Source of the DNA: Lichenicoccus sp963693035
GTDB lineage: Bacteria > Pseudomonadota > Alphaproteobacteria > Acetobacterales > Acetobacteraceae
Direction: 5' to 3'
Assembly: GCA_963693035.2 (NCBI GenBank)
Contig: CAXMMQ010000001.1
Coordinates: 1-64,000, forward strand
Length of the DNA: 64,000 nt
The notes under the pieces are model-generated. The model was not told where the DNA came from. It saw nothing but the letters and a program-made list of their open reading frames with translations, and ran no database searches. Of the stretch, positions 19,874-28,282 are shown piece after piece. Every line of letters starts with the position of its first letter. The first letter of the stretch is position 1. The position numbers were made by a program, and so were the translations under genes.

Positions 19874-22654
19874 TCAGTCGTCTTTGTCGACGGTCGGGTG
19901 CCGCAGCGCGGCTTCGACCAGCTTGGCGGGCCACTGGATGTGCTGCTCGCCCGGATACGGACGCTTCCAGTCGGTGGCGGAATACCAGATCACGTGGTTG
20001 AGGAAATTCTCGTCCACTGAGTCCGCGTGACCCTGCTTGCCTCTGGTCATCCGGTTGGATGCGACATTCCATGCCTTCTGCATCGGTGTCATGCGAATGG
20101 CGTAGTTTGCCGGACCGGTGCCCGGGATCGGCACGCCGCCGGGGCCGATATTGAGCGGCGTGGTGGCCGGCACATGCGTGAACGGCGTGACATCGGCGGT
20201 GTTCTGGAAGCAGTCGAACATCGGCGACGCGGTCAGGTCGAACTGGGTCAGCGGCGGCAGGTCCAGGATGTTCTCGATGGTGCGGTTGATGTTCTCCTGC
20301 GTATAGGTGGTGTGAATGACGCGCCCGATGCCTGACGCTTGCGGCGCCACCGCATAGGGGCTGATGACGTAGGCCGGCTGGCGATGGCCGTCGATATGGT
20401 CGACGCCATCCTGGCTGTCGTCCTCCTCGACGAAGATCGCGGTCGTCGGCCATGCCCGGGTGTTGCTGATCGCCTCCACCATGCGGCCGAGGGCGAGGTC
20501 GTTGTCGGCCTCGTAGTTGTTGGGCAGCGGATCGCCGGTGGTGGTGCCGTTGGTGTGGTCGTCCGGCAGCCACAGGATGGTCAGGGTCGGCACCGCGTTC
20601 GCCGCATCCTGGGCGGCGAGGATCGGCAGGTAGTAGTCCATCCGGTACTGGTCCGGGATCCCGAGATTGAAGGAGGGATAGTGCGGATCAAGGATCTTCG
20701 TCACCGACGGGATGTAGGCCACCTCGGTATCGGCATTGTCCGGCACGATGTTGCTGCCGGCCTTGCCGCCGCTCTCCTTGAACAGCGAGGTGTTGTAGAA
20801 GTCGGCCCAGCTATAGTCGCCGCCGGCAGGCTTGGCCGCGATGGTGTAATGGTTGCTCCACTCGCCGTACATCTTGACGTCGAGGCCTTTCTGCTCGGCT
20901 GCCGACCACAGGAAGCCCTTCTGGGTGTAGGTCAGCGCATCGTTGCTGTTGCCGCCGGGATAGCTGCGGATCCAGTCCGGCGACAGGATGTCGTTGGAGT
21001 AGAACGAGCCGCTCTCGACGATCCAGGGATGCCCGTCCGCCGACTGCCGGCTCGGCGCATACATGTTGTCGAGCAGCGGGAACCGCTTCACCAGGGCGTG
21101 CTGGTTCGGAACGTTGGCGGCGAACACCGCGAGGCTCGGGTCGCCGTGCCCCTGCGGCAGGTCGCCGAGCATCTGGTCGTAGGTGCGGTTCTCCTTGATG
21201 ACGAGGAAGACGTGCTTGATCAGCGACGGCTCGCCGACATGCGCCGGGATCGCGACCGGATCGGCGTTCGGATTGGCATATTCCGAGCCGACCTGGATGT
21301 TCTTCGAATCCCAGTGGTTGTTGCGGATGACGCGCGCGGTCATCTTTGCGAGCTGCGTCGGGCCGGGCAGCGGGATCAGGCTGACGGTGCCGGTTTCCTG
21401 ATGGGTGTTGAAGGCAGTCACGCCGTGCGCGGTGCCGAGCGATCCCTGCGCGCCGAGGCCCTTGTCGTCGGAGACGACGAGCTGTGCATTGGGTGCGTCG
21501 TAGGCGATGGTGGTCGGGAAGTACAGCGTCGGGATGTAGCCGATCACCGGGTTGGCGGAGTTGTTGGCGAGGTCGATCACCGCGACCGCGTTGGACTGGC
21601 CGAGGGTGACGTAGGCGTGGTCGCCGGCGATCGCGATGCCGTTGGCGCCGGCGCCGAACGTGCCGCCCTTTACCGGCACGCCGACCTTGATGGTGCGCAC
21701 GACCTGCTGCAGGCCGGTATCGATCACCGAGACGGTGTCGTCGTAGGAATTGGCGACATAGAGCTTGGAGCCCGAGACCGCCATGCCGGCGGGATGCAGG
21801 CCGACGGGGATGGTCTTGGTCACCGTGCCGCTGCGCATGTTGATCACCGAGACCGTCCCGGTGGTGGCGAACGCATCGGTCGGATCGGCCACGATCGGCG
21901 TGCCGTCGGAGAGGTTGGTGAAGTCCGACCCGGTCGCCGGCCGGCCGCCCTCGTTGCTGACATAGGCATAGTCGCCGCTGACCACGATGCTGTTGGGCGC
22001 GTTGCCGACCGCGATCTGGCTCTCCAGGGTGGAGTTCGAGAGGTTCAGCACGCCGACGCTGTTGTTCGCGTTCAGCACGACGAGGCCCAGCGCGCCGCCT
22101 GCCGCCACGACGCCGCCGGGGTTCGCCGAGGTCGGGTTGTACAGGTTCGGGTTCGCCGGTGGCGGCGGCACCGGTATGCTCATCGCCGGCGTCAGCTCGC
22201 CGTTCGCCGGATTGACGTTCGCGACCGCGACGAAGTTGTTGTCCTGGCTGAACAGCAGCCTGGATCCGTCCGGCGAGTAGCTGATGCCGGTGAACGAGCC
22301 GGTGGTGTTGTTGGTGAAGCTGGTGCCGCTGACGGCGCTCGGGATGTAGCGCTGCAGCACCGCCCCGGTCTTGGTGTCGAACACGATGACCGGCTGGGCG
22401 GCATCCATCAGCAGCACCGCGCCGCTGCGCGTGGAGGGGTTCGGGTTGACGGCGACCGCCTTGGCGACCACCGGCGAGCCGAGCTGCACGACCTTGCCGG
22501 CGGGCGTGAGCAGCTGGTTGTCCGAGGCGACGATGGAGCCGTTGGTCTGCGGTCCCACCGTGCGGGTGGTCTGGTCGGTCTGCGCACACGCGATACCCGG
22601 GGCCGCGAGGGCGAGCGCCATCACGCCGGCGAGCGGATATTTCCTCAGTGACAT
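19874..22654 (-). CDS. Secreted YncE-like beta-propeller fused to phosphoesterase (alkaline phosphatase superfamily)
   Basis: The protein has 926 residues and a clear signal peptide (cleavage near ACAQ). Residues about 40-470 are a YVTN/YncE-type propeller with repeats such as VSVINMRSGTVTKTIPVG, LYVANSYDDTVSVID and VAVIDLANNS. Residues about 490-900 form a phosphoesterase (PF04185 type) domain opening with HVFLVIKENRTYDQMLGD and including LWLPDDHTNG and EEDDSQDGVDHIDGHR, plausible metal and phosphate ligands. The AGGAG before ATG 22654 is strong. It would hydrolyse phosphate esters, possibly phospholipid or nucleotide-like, outside the cytoplasm. It is divergent from a two-component system and lies between two TonB receptors, so it probably feeds their substrate. 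Confidence 0.88.
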   Translation of the reverse strand: MSLRKYPLAGVMALALAAPGIACAQTDQTTRTVGPQTNGSIVASDNQLLTPAGKVVQLGSPVVAKAVAVNPNPSTRSGAVLLMDAAQPVIVFDTKTGAVLQRYIPSAVSGTSFTNNTTGSFTGISYSPDGSRLLFSQDNNFVAVANVNPANGELTPAMSIPVPPPPANPNLYNPTSANPGGVVAAGGALGLVVLNANNSVGVLNLSNSTLESQIAVGNAPNSIVVSGDYAYVSNEGGRPATGSDFTNLSDGTPIVADPTDAFATTGTVSVINMRSGTVTKTIPVGLHPAGMAVSGSKLYVANSYDDTVSVIDTGLQQVVRTIKVGVPVKGGTFGAGANGIAIAGDHAYVTLGQSNAVAVIDLANNSANPVIGYIPTLYFPTTIAYDAPNAQLVVSDDKGLGAQGSLGTAHGVTAFNTHQETGTVSLIPLPGPTQLAKMTARVIRNNHWDSKNIQVGSEYANPNADPVAIPAHVGEPSLIKHVFLVIKENRTYDQMLGDLPQGHGDPSLAVFAANVPNQHALVKRFPLLDNMYAPSRQSADGHPWIVESGSFYSNDILSPDWIRSYPGGNSNDALTYTQKGFLWSAAEQKGLDVKMYGEWSNHYTIAAKPAGGDYSWADFYNTSLFKESGGKAGSNIVPDNADTEVAYIPSVTKILDPHYPSFNLGIPDQYRMDYYLPILAAQDAANAVPTLTILWLPDDHTNGTTTGDPLPNNYEADNDLALGRMVEAISNTRAWPTTAIFVEEDDSQDGVDHIDGHRQPAYVISPYAVAPQASGIGRVIHTTYTQENINRTIENILDLPPLTQFDLTASPMFDCFQNTADVTPFTHVPATTPLNIGPGGVPIPGTGPANYAIRMTPMQKAWNVASNRMTRGKQGHADSVDENFLNHVIWYSATDWKRPYPGEQHIQWPAKLVEAALRHPTVDKDD

Positions 22655-22875
22655 CGTCGACTTAACTCCTGAACATGATCCCGGGCTGCCGCCGGCGAGA
22701 GCCGGAGGTGCGCGGGATCTGCTGCGCAAGGTTTTCGAACAGTAGGCTGACGGGAACCTGACTGTCTGCCGCCCCGCGGCGTCCGGGCGCGCATTGTCAC
22801 AAAAACATCGCCTTGCGCGGTGTCACGGAACGCCCCGATGATTGCGACGCGCTAGCTGTGCGTGGAGATCGACCG
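22655..22875. promoter_or_regulatory. Divergent control region between phosphoesterase and response-regulator genes
   Basis: This is a 221-base region between two divergent starts. TGTCAC occurs twice (in TTGTCACAAAA near 22795 and GTGTCACGG near 22820). A direct repeat of this kind is typical of OmpR-family sites, but no full consensus was established. Confidence 0.35.
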
Positions 22876-23586
22876 ATGCGTGTCCTGCTCGTCGAGGACC
22901 ACCGCGCGCTGCGTACCATGATGATGGAGCATCTGCGCGCCGGCGGCTTCGTGACCGACGCGGTGGCGCGTGGCGACGAGGCGCTCGCGGCGGCATCGAC
23001 CAGCCTGTACGACGCGGTCGTCCTCGATCTGGGTCTGCCCGACATGGACGGGCTCGAGGTGCTGCGCGCCCTGCGCTCCGGCGGCGCCCCCGACATGCCG
23101 GTCCTGGTGCTGACGGCGCGGGATGCCGTCTGCGACCGCGTCGAGGGGCTGGATGCCGGCGCCGACGACTACCTGCTCAAGCCGTTCGACCTGAACGAGT
23201 TCGATGCGAGGCTGCGCTCGGTGCTGCGCCGGCCCGGGCTGCGCCGCATGCCGGTGCTCGATCTCGGGGTCATGAGCTTCGACACCGAGGCCCGCGAGGC
23301 CAGAGTCCGCGGCGTCCTGCTCGACCTGTCGCGACGCGAGCTGTCGCTGCTGGAGGAGCTCGTGCGCGGGGTCGGCCGCACCGTGGTGCGCGACACGCTG
23401 GAGGACCGGCTCTACGGCCTCACCGACGCCTTCAGCGGCAACGCGCTGGAAGCCGCGGTCTCGCGCCTGCGCCGCCACATGGTCCGGGCCTGCGGCGACG
23501 AGATCGCGATCGAGACCATACGCGGCATCGGCTACCGGCTGGTGGTGCGCGCCGCCGGGCCGCGGGCACCTGATCCCGATGCGTGA
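22876..23586 (+). CDS. OmpR/PhoB-family response regulator
   Basis: This DNA-binding regulator has 236 residues. The receiver domain (1-115) has Asp51 in VLDLGLPDMDG as phosphoacceptor and the conserved Lys102 in LLKPF. The C-terminal winged helix (about 125-225) shows LSRRELSLLEELVRG and the typical IETIRGIGYRLV ending. GGAG precedes ATG 22876. It overlaps the sensor kinase gene by 8 bases, which indicates translational coupling. Its position between the divergent phosphoesterase gene and the downstream TonB receptor gene suggests that these are its targets. Confidence 0.92.
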   Translation: MRVLLVEDHRALRTMMMEHLRAGGFVTDAVARGDEALAAASTSLYDAVVLDLGLPDMDGLEVLRALRSGGAPDMPVLVLTARDAVCDRVEGLDAGADDYLLKPFDLNEFDARLRSVLRRPGLRRMPVLDLGVMSFDTEAREARVRGVLLDLSRRELSLLEELVRGVGRTVVRDTLEDRLYGLTDAFSGNALEAAVSRLRRHMVRACGDEIAIETIRGIGYRLVVRAAGPRAPDPDA

Positions 23587-24610
23587 CCTGCTGCTCTCCA
23601 GCCTGCGCCGCCGCCTCATCGGCTCGATGTCGGTGCTGCTGCTCGGTGGCCTGGCGCTGGTCTCGGCGCTGCATGCGCTGGAGCATGGCCGCGACCTCAC
23701 CGGCCGCATCGGCCGCCTGCTGCTCGGCGACGAGCTGCCGGAGCCCTGGCAGGACCTCGCCGTGCTGCTGCCGTTCGGCCTGGTGATGCTGGCGCTGATC
23801 GGGGTGGTGACGCGGTGGAGTCTGCGTCCGCTGGATGTCGCGTCGCGCGAGGCCGAGGCGGCCGGGCCGGGCGATCCGGCGGCCCGCATCTCCACCGGCG
23901 GCCTGCCTTGCGAGCTGCGGCCGCTGGGGCGTGCGATGAATGCGGCACTGGATCGCCTCACCGCCGCCTGGGAAGGCGAGCGCCGCTTCACCGCCGATGC
24001 CGCGCACGAGCTGCGCACGCCGCTCGCCGCCCTGAGCCTGCGCCTGCAGCGCAGCCGGCGGCTGGATGCGCCGACCGACTGGACGGCGATCGACGCGGAC
24101 ATCGCAGCGATGCGGCACCTGGTCGAGGGCCTGCTCGACCTCGCCCGCAAGGAAGGTGGCGGCGGCGATCGCGCGCCGGTCAATTTCTGCCGGATCGTGC
24201 GGGAGGCGGCCGCCGGCGTGCATCCGCTGATCGAGGAGGCCGGCCGTTCCCTGGTGGTCGAGCTTCCGGATGCGGTCGTGGTGCGGGGCGAGGCCGGTGA
24301 CCTGCGCGACCTGGTGCGCAACCTGGTGCAGAACGCCCTCCTGCACGGCGCCGGCCGCATCGCCGTCAGGATGGCGGCGTCGGCCGACGGCGTCGTGCTC
24401 GAGGTGGCCGACGAAGGCTGTGGCATTCCGGTGGCCGACCGGGAAGCCATGTTCGAGCGCTTTCGCAAGGGTCGGACTGCGACCGCGGGGAGCGGCCTCG
24501 GACTGGCGATCGCGCGCGCGGTCGTGGTCGCGCATGGCGGCCGGATCGGCATTCCCGACGGCGCTGGCTCGCTGGTGCGCGTCGTGCTGCCTGCCGGTGG
24601 CGCCGCCTGA
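23579..24610 (+). CDS. Two-component sensor histidine kinase
   Basis: This inner-membrane kinase has 343 residues and partners the preceding regulator. There are two transmembrane helices (about 15-35 and 58-80) with only about 25 residues between them, too short for a folded periplasmic sensor domain. The linker is HAMP-like, then the HisKA domain carries His143 in FTADAAHELRTPLA. The catalytic domain has the N box NLVQNALLHG, the G1 box DEGCGIP and the G2 box GSGLGLAIA. The small sensor loop resembles QseC/PmrB-like or intramembrane-sensing kinases, so it may read a membrane partner or divalent ion. Confidence 0.92.
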   Translation: MRDLLLSSLRRRLIGSMSVLLLGGLALVSALHALEHGRDLTGRIGRLLLGDELPEPWQDLAVLLPFGLVMLALIGVVTRWSLRPLDVASREAEAAGPGDPAARISTGGLPCELRPLGRAMNAALDRLTAAWEGERRFTADAAHELRTPLAALSLRLQRSRRLDAPTDWTAIDADIAAMRHLVEGLLDLARKEGGGGDRAPVNFCRIVREAAAGVHPLIEEAGRSLVVELPDAVVVRGEAGDLRDLVRNLVQNALLHGAGRIAVRMAASADGVVLEVADEGCGIPVADREAMFERFRKGRTATAGSGLGLAIARAVVVAHGGRIGIPDGAGSLVRVVLPAGGAA

Positions 24611-24745
24611 CCGGGGTCTGCCGTGCGCATTTCATGGAACTGTCTCAGGACATGACCGCGTCGCCCCGCCATAACGCGATCCAACCTGACGGCAGGCTGA
24701 CGGATCGGGCCGGATCAGCGCCGGGGGTGGAGAGGGCCGGCCTGC

Positions 24746-26986
24746 ATGGCCGGAGCGACGATGGCGATACTTCGACGATGGATGCATGGCGGCAGGCGCG
24801 CCATCCTGCTGCGCGCGGGCGTGTGTTGCGTGACGCTGCCGGCGCTTCGGGCTCAAGCGCAGACCGCGCCGGCCGCAGAGCAGGTTTTGGTCACGGGCGC
24901 GCGCGCCGATGCGGTGCCGGTCACGGCCTCCGAGTTCGCGCCCAGCCAGCCCAGCATCGACGAGACCGAGCCGACCAGCACGGTGAATGCGGAAACCCTG
25001 AAGAAGATCCTGGTGCCGACTGCCGACTACAACGAGGTGGTAGCGCTGACGCCGAGCGCGATGGATGTCAGCCCAGTAGGACCGGGACTGCAGCAGGATT
25101 TCGGGCAGAGCATACGCGGGCTGCAATATACAGAGTTCAGCGTCCTGTTCGACGGCGTTCCGGTGCCCGGGTTTCCGTTCAACCTCGCGCCGCAGCCAGG
25201 CGCCTATTTCTTCTCGCGCGATTTCGGCAGCGTCACGGTCAACCGCGGCCCGGGACCGGCTTCCGCGATCGGGGCTGCGACCTTCGGCGGGTCGGTCGAC
25301 CTGCGGTCGCCGAACGTCTCGGGCGCGCCACAGCTCGAGACCTACGGCACCTTCGGCAGCTTCGGCACCAAGCTGTTCGGCGCCGAGGAGTCGTCGGGCT
25401 CGCTCGCCGATCTCGGCGGTGCCAAGCTCCTGCTCGACCTCACGCGCGAGGAAAGCGGCGGCGCGCAGTCGGGCTCGTCGACCGAGCGGCGCAACCTGTT
25501 CCTGAAATACGAGCAGCCGATCGGGCGCAGCACGACGCTGACCGCCGTCGTCAACCTCGACAACGACAACACCAAGACCCCGTTCGGCGCCACGCTTGCC
25601 AACATGAATATCTACGGCCGCAACTACAGCCTGAACTCGGATCCGACCTCGCTGGACTACAGCGGCTACAACCGCGACTACTACACGACGGATTTCGAGT
25701 ATCTCGAGCTGAAGTCCGATCTCGGTGCAGGCTGGAGCATCGACAACCACGCCTATACGACGGCGTACTACCAGCGCCACTTCCTCACCAACGATCCGGG
25801 CGGCAGCTCGCCCAACTTCTCCGGCACGATCTATCTCGACGGCGTCGCCACCCCTGTCAGCAACGATGTGCAGGGCACGGCCACCCAGCTGGACTACCGC
25901 AACTGGGGCGACGTGTTCCGGCTGAGCAAGGCCACGACATACGGCGATCTCAATCTCGGCGTCTGGGCGGAGCGCGAGGGCTTCACCACCAACGAGGTGC
26001 CGGTCGACTTCACCCGGTCCCGGCAGGCGTACTCCCCCAATCCCGGCTATCCGCAATATCTCGCGAAGTATTTCGCATCCCTGACTACGGCGCAGCCCTA
26101 CGCCGAGTATGTCTGGCGTCCGGCGAGCAACGTGACCATCACCGGCGGGGTGAAATACAGCTCCGTCACGCGCTACCTCAACGGCCCCGTCACCCTGACC
26201 GGTGCACCGGCCAACGATCATGCGACCTTCAACAAGCCGTTGCCGTCATTCGATGCGAACTGGCGCGTGCAGCCGGACTGGTCGTTGTTCGCGCAGGCCG
26301 CGGAGGGTTTCCTGACGCCCCAGCTCAACCTGTTCTCGACCACGACGCCTGCCTCGGTGCAACCCTCCACCACCTGGAGCTACCAGGTCGGCACGGTGTT
26401 CCAGCGCCGCTGGCTCAAGCTCGGAGTCGATGCCTACGACGTCGAATTCCACAACTATATTTCCAGCAACAGCGTCGCCGGCATCACCACCTACTTCAAC
26501 CAGGGCGGCGCCACCTTCAAGGGTGTCGAGGTCGAGGCCACGGTGACGCTCGGCCACGGCTTTGCCGCCTACGCCAACGGCTCCCTGAACGACAGCAACT
26601 ACGGCAATAACGGCAACAACCTGGCACAGACGCCGAGGCGCACGGCGACGCTGGCGTTGCTGTATGACCGCGGCAATGTCCTGCGCGACAAGGACGAGGT
26701 ATTCGGCAACGTCGTGCTGAAGTCAGTCGGCCCGCAATACGGGCTCGACACGGCGTTCGAAGGCCGGTTCGACCAGTTCCCGATCAAGTCGTACAACGAG
26801 GTCGATCTGAATGCCGGCTACCTGCTGCCGCTGTTCGGCAGCCGCATCCGCACCAACGTCAACGTCACCAACCTGTTCGACCACCGCTCGCTGACCGGCT
26901 ATGACGGGCAGACGCTGGAAGGCCAGGCGCTCTACTGGGTGCAGGCCGGCCGCGGCATCTTCTTCTCGGTGGCGGCCTACCTGTAG
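24746..26986 (+). CDS. TonB-dependent outer-membrane receptor (paralogue 2)
   Basis: This outer-membrane TonB-gated transporter has 746 residues. A signal peptide ends near RAQAQ, the TonB-box-like segment EQVLVTGAR follows, and the plug contains QQDFGQSIRGLQYTEFSVLFDGV, almost identical to paralogue 1. Shared barrel motifs include NRGPGPAS, ERRNLFLKY, GVKYSSVTR and FKGVEVEAT. GGAGAGGG lies 9 bases before ATG 24746; ATG 24761 with GGAG is an alternative. It follows the kinase gene by 135 bases in the same direction, so it could be regulated or co-transcribed with it. The ligand is unknown. Confidence 0.9.
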   Translation: MAGATMAILRRWMHGGRRAILLRAGVCCVTLPALRAQAQTAPAAEQVLVTGARADAVPVTASEFAPSQPSIDETEPTSTVNAETLKKILVPTADYNEVVALTPSAMDVSPVGPGLQQDFGQSIRGLQYTEFSVLFDGVPVPGFPFNLAPQPGAYFFSRDFGSVTVNRGPGPASAIGAATFGGSVDLRSPNVSGAPQLETYGTFGSFGTKLFGAEESSGSLADLGGAKLLLDLTREESGGAQSGSSTERRNLFLKYEQPIGRSTTLTAVVNLDNDNTKTPFGATLANMNIYGRNYSLNSDPTSLDYSGYNRDYYTTDFEYLELKSDLGAGWSIDNHAYTTAYYQRHFLTNDPGGSSPNFSGTIYLDGVATPVSNDVQGTATQLDYRNWGDVFRLSKATTYGDLNLGVWAEREGFTTNEVPVDFTRSRQAYSPNPGYPQYLAKYFASLTTAQPYAEYVWRPASNVTITGGVKYSSVTRYLNGPVTLTGAPANDHATFNKPLPSFDANWRVQPDWSLFAQAAEGFLTPQLNLFSTTTPASVQPSTTWSYQVGTVFQRRWLKLGVDAYDVEFHNYISSNSVAGITTYFNQGGATFKGVEVEATVTLGHGFAAYANGSLNDSNYGNNGNNLAQTPRRTATLALLYDRGNVLRDKDEVFGNVVLKSVGPQYGLDTAFEGRFDQFPIKSYNEVDLNAGYLLPLFGSRIRTNVNVTNLFDHRSLTGYDGQTLEGQALYWVQAGRGIFFSVAAYL

Positions 26987-27012
26987 CGAGGCTGCCGAAG
27001 TAGCCTGCCCGG

Positions 27013-27552
27013 ATGCTTCCAAGTCATGTCATGCACCCGCCGCGGATCGAGACGCCGAGGCTCGTGCTCGACGCGCACAGGCTGGAGGATTTCGAGCCCA
27101 TGGCCGCGATGTGGGCCGATCCGGATGTGGTGCGGCACATCGGCGGCAAGCCATCGAGCCGGCAGGAGAGCTGGTACCGTCTGCTCCGCAACCGCGGGCT
27201 GTGGCCGATCCTGGGCTACGGCATTTGGGCGGTCCGCGACCGGCAGACCGGCCGCTTCGTCGGCGAAGTCGGATGTGCCGACTTCCAGCGGGCCACCGAG
27301 CCGTCGATCAGCGGGACACCCGAGGCAGGCTGGGTCATTGCCGCCTGGGCGCAGCGCCGTGGCTTCGCGAGCGAGGCGGTTGCTGCTGCACTCGCCTGGC
27401 TGGATCGAAGCCACCGGTTTCGCAGGACCATCTGCCTGATCGACAGCGAAAACGTCGCCTCGCTGCGGATCGCAGCGAACAACGGCTTTCAGCCCGCCGG
27501 AGCAGTCGGGCTGGACGGGAAGCAGGTGCCCCTGTTCAGTCGGGACCGGTAG
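27013..27552 (+). CDS. GNAT family N-acetyltransferase (RimJ/RimL-like)
   Basis: This acetyl-CoA-dependent acyltransferase has 179 residues. The family opening IETPRLVLDAHRLEDFEPMA and the acetyl-CoA loop QRRGFASEAV followed by ICLIDSENVASLRIAANNGF are characteristic of the RimJ/RimL-type GNAT branch that acetylates N-terminal or small-molecule amines. The start could also be ATG 27031 (MHPPRIET), which is closer to the family's usual N-terminus; neither has a clear ribosome-binding site. The 3' end overlaps the converging membrane-protein gene by 17 bases. Confidence 0.88.
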   Translation: MLPSHVMHPPRIETPRLVLDAHRLEDFEPMAAMWADPDVVRHIGGKPSSRQESWYRLLRNRGLWPILGYGIWAVRDRQTGRFVGEVGCADFQRATEPSISGTPEAGWVIAAWAQRRGFASEAVAAALAWLDRSHRFRRTICLIDSENVASLRIAANNGFQPAGAVGLDGKQVPLFSRDR

Positions 27553-28282
27553 AAGCACGGCGGCCGCGCAGGATGCCGGCGCTGACCACAGAGACCAGCA
27601 GGAAGGCCACCGCCAGTGCCGGCATCGCAAGGTCGCCGCCCGGCCAGTGGAGACCGGCGCCCCCGCCGATCCAGAAGCTGCCGAAACCGCACAGCAAGGC
27701 GCCGGCGACCTGCTTGAGGGTATTCTCGGGCACGCGCGTGATCGGGCGGTGCAGGACCAGTCCCAGCAGGGCGACCACCCCCAGGGCCAACGCCGCGCCG
27801 GCGCCGGCCGGGAGCCAGAGCCCGGCGCCGCCCGACCCGACCGCCACCACGATGAACACGACCTCCAGGCCCTCCACGACGGTCGCCTGGAAGCTGGTGG
27901 CGAATGCCGCGCCGTCCCATCGACCCAACTGCACCGGAGCGGATGCGGCACGCCGTCGATGACGCTCGAAGGCGACGGTTTCGTCGCGCAGCGCGATGAT
28001 GCCGGCCGCGCGCCGGGTCGCCTTGAGCAGCCACCGCGCGCCGAACAGGAGCAGCAACAGGCCGAGGCCGAGACGCAGCGGCGCCAGCGGCAGATGTCGC
28101 AGCGTCGGCCACAGCAGGGCCACCAGCAGCAGCAGGACGCCCAGCGCGGCGGCGGCGCCGGCGAGCGCTGCGCGCCAGCCGCGCGTGGAGCCCACCGCCA
28201 GCACGACGGTCAGCGCCTCGATGCACTCGACCAGCGAGGCCGAGCCGGAAGCGAGCAGCGCCGACACCGCGTGCGGGCTCAT
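27536..28282 (-). CDS. COG4280-type polytopic membrane protein
   Basis: This integral membrane protein has 248 residues and about six to seven transmembrane helices. An internal duplication is visible: VECIEALTVVLAVGS near residue 18 and VVEGLEVVFIVVAVGS near residue 135, each with a Glu-X2-Glu pair at the start of a helix. This arrangement recalls metal-transport families such as FTR1 or GDT1, but true homology is not shown. Its start overlaps the stop of the OPT transporter gene by 4 bases (ATGA), so the two are translationally coupled at the end of the cobS-cobT operon. The function is unknown. Confidence 0.7.
   Translation of the reverse strand: MSPHAVSALLASGSASLVECIEALTVVLAVGSTRGWRAALAGAAAALGVLLLLVALLWPTLRHLPLAPLRLGLGLLLLLFGARWLLKATRRAAGIIALRDETVAFERHRRRAASAPVQLGRWDGAAFATSFQATVVEGLEVVFIVVAVGSGGAGLWLPAGAGAALALGVVALLGLVLHRPITRVPENTLKQVAGALLCGFGSFWIGGGAGLHWPGGDLAMPALAVAFLLVSVVSAGILRGRRASTGPD

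Noticed and set aside
20339..22651. A 770-residue open frame antisense to the phosphoesterase gene
   Set aside because: Arg/Gly/Asp-rich composition with no family pattern and a third-base GC bias matching the other strand. It is a shadow of the real gene in very GC-rich DNA.
22790..22830. Pho box (PhoB operator) upstream of the two-component system
   Set aside because: Only TGTCAC half-sites match; the second half-site spacing is wrong for a standard 11-bp repeat. It was kept only as a weak regulatory note.
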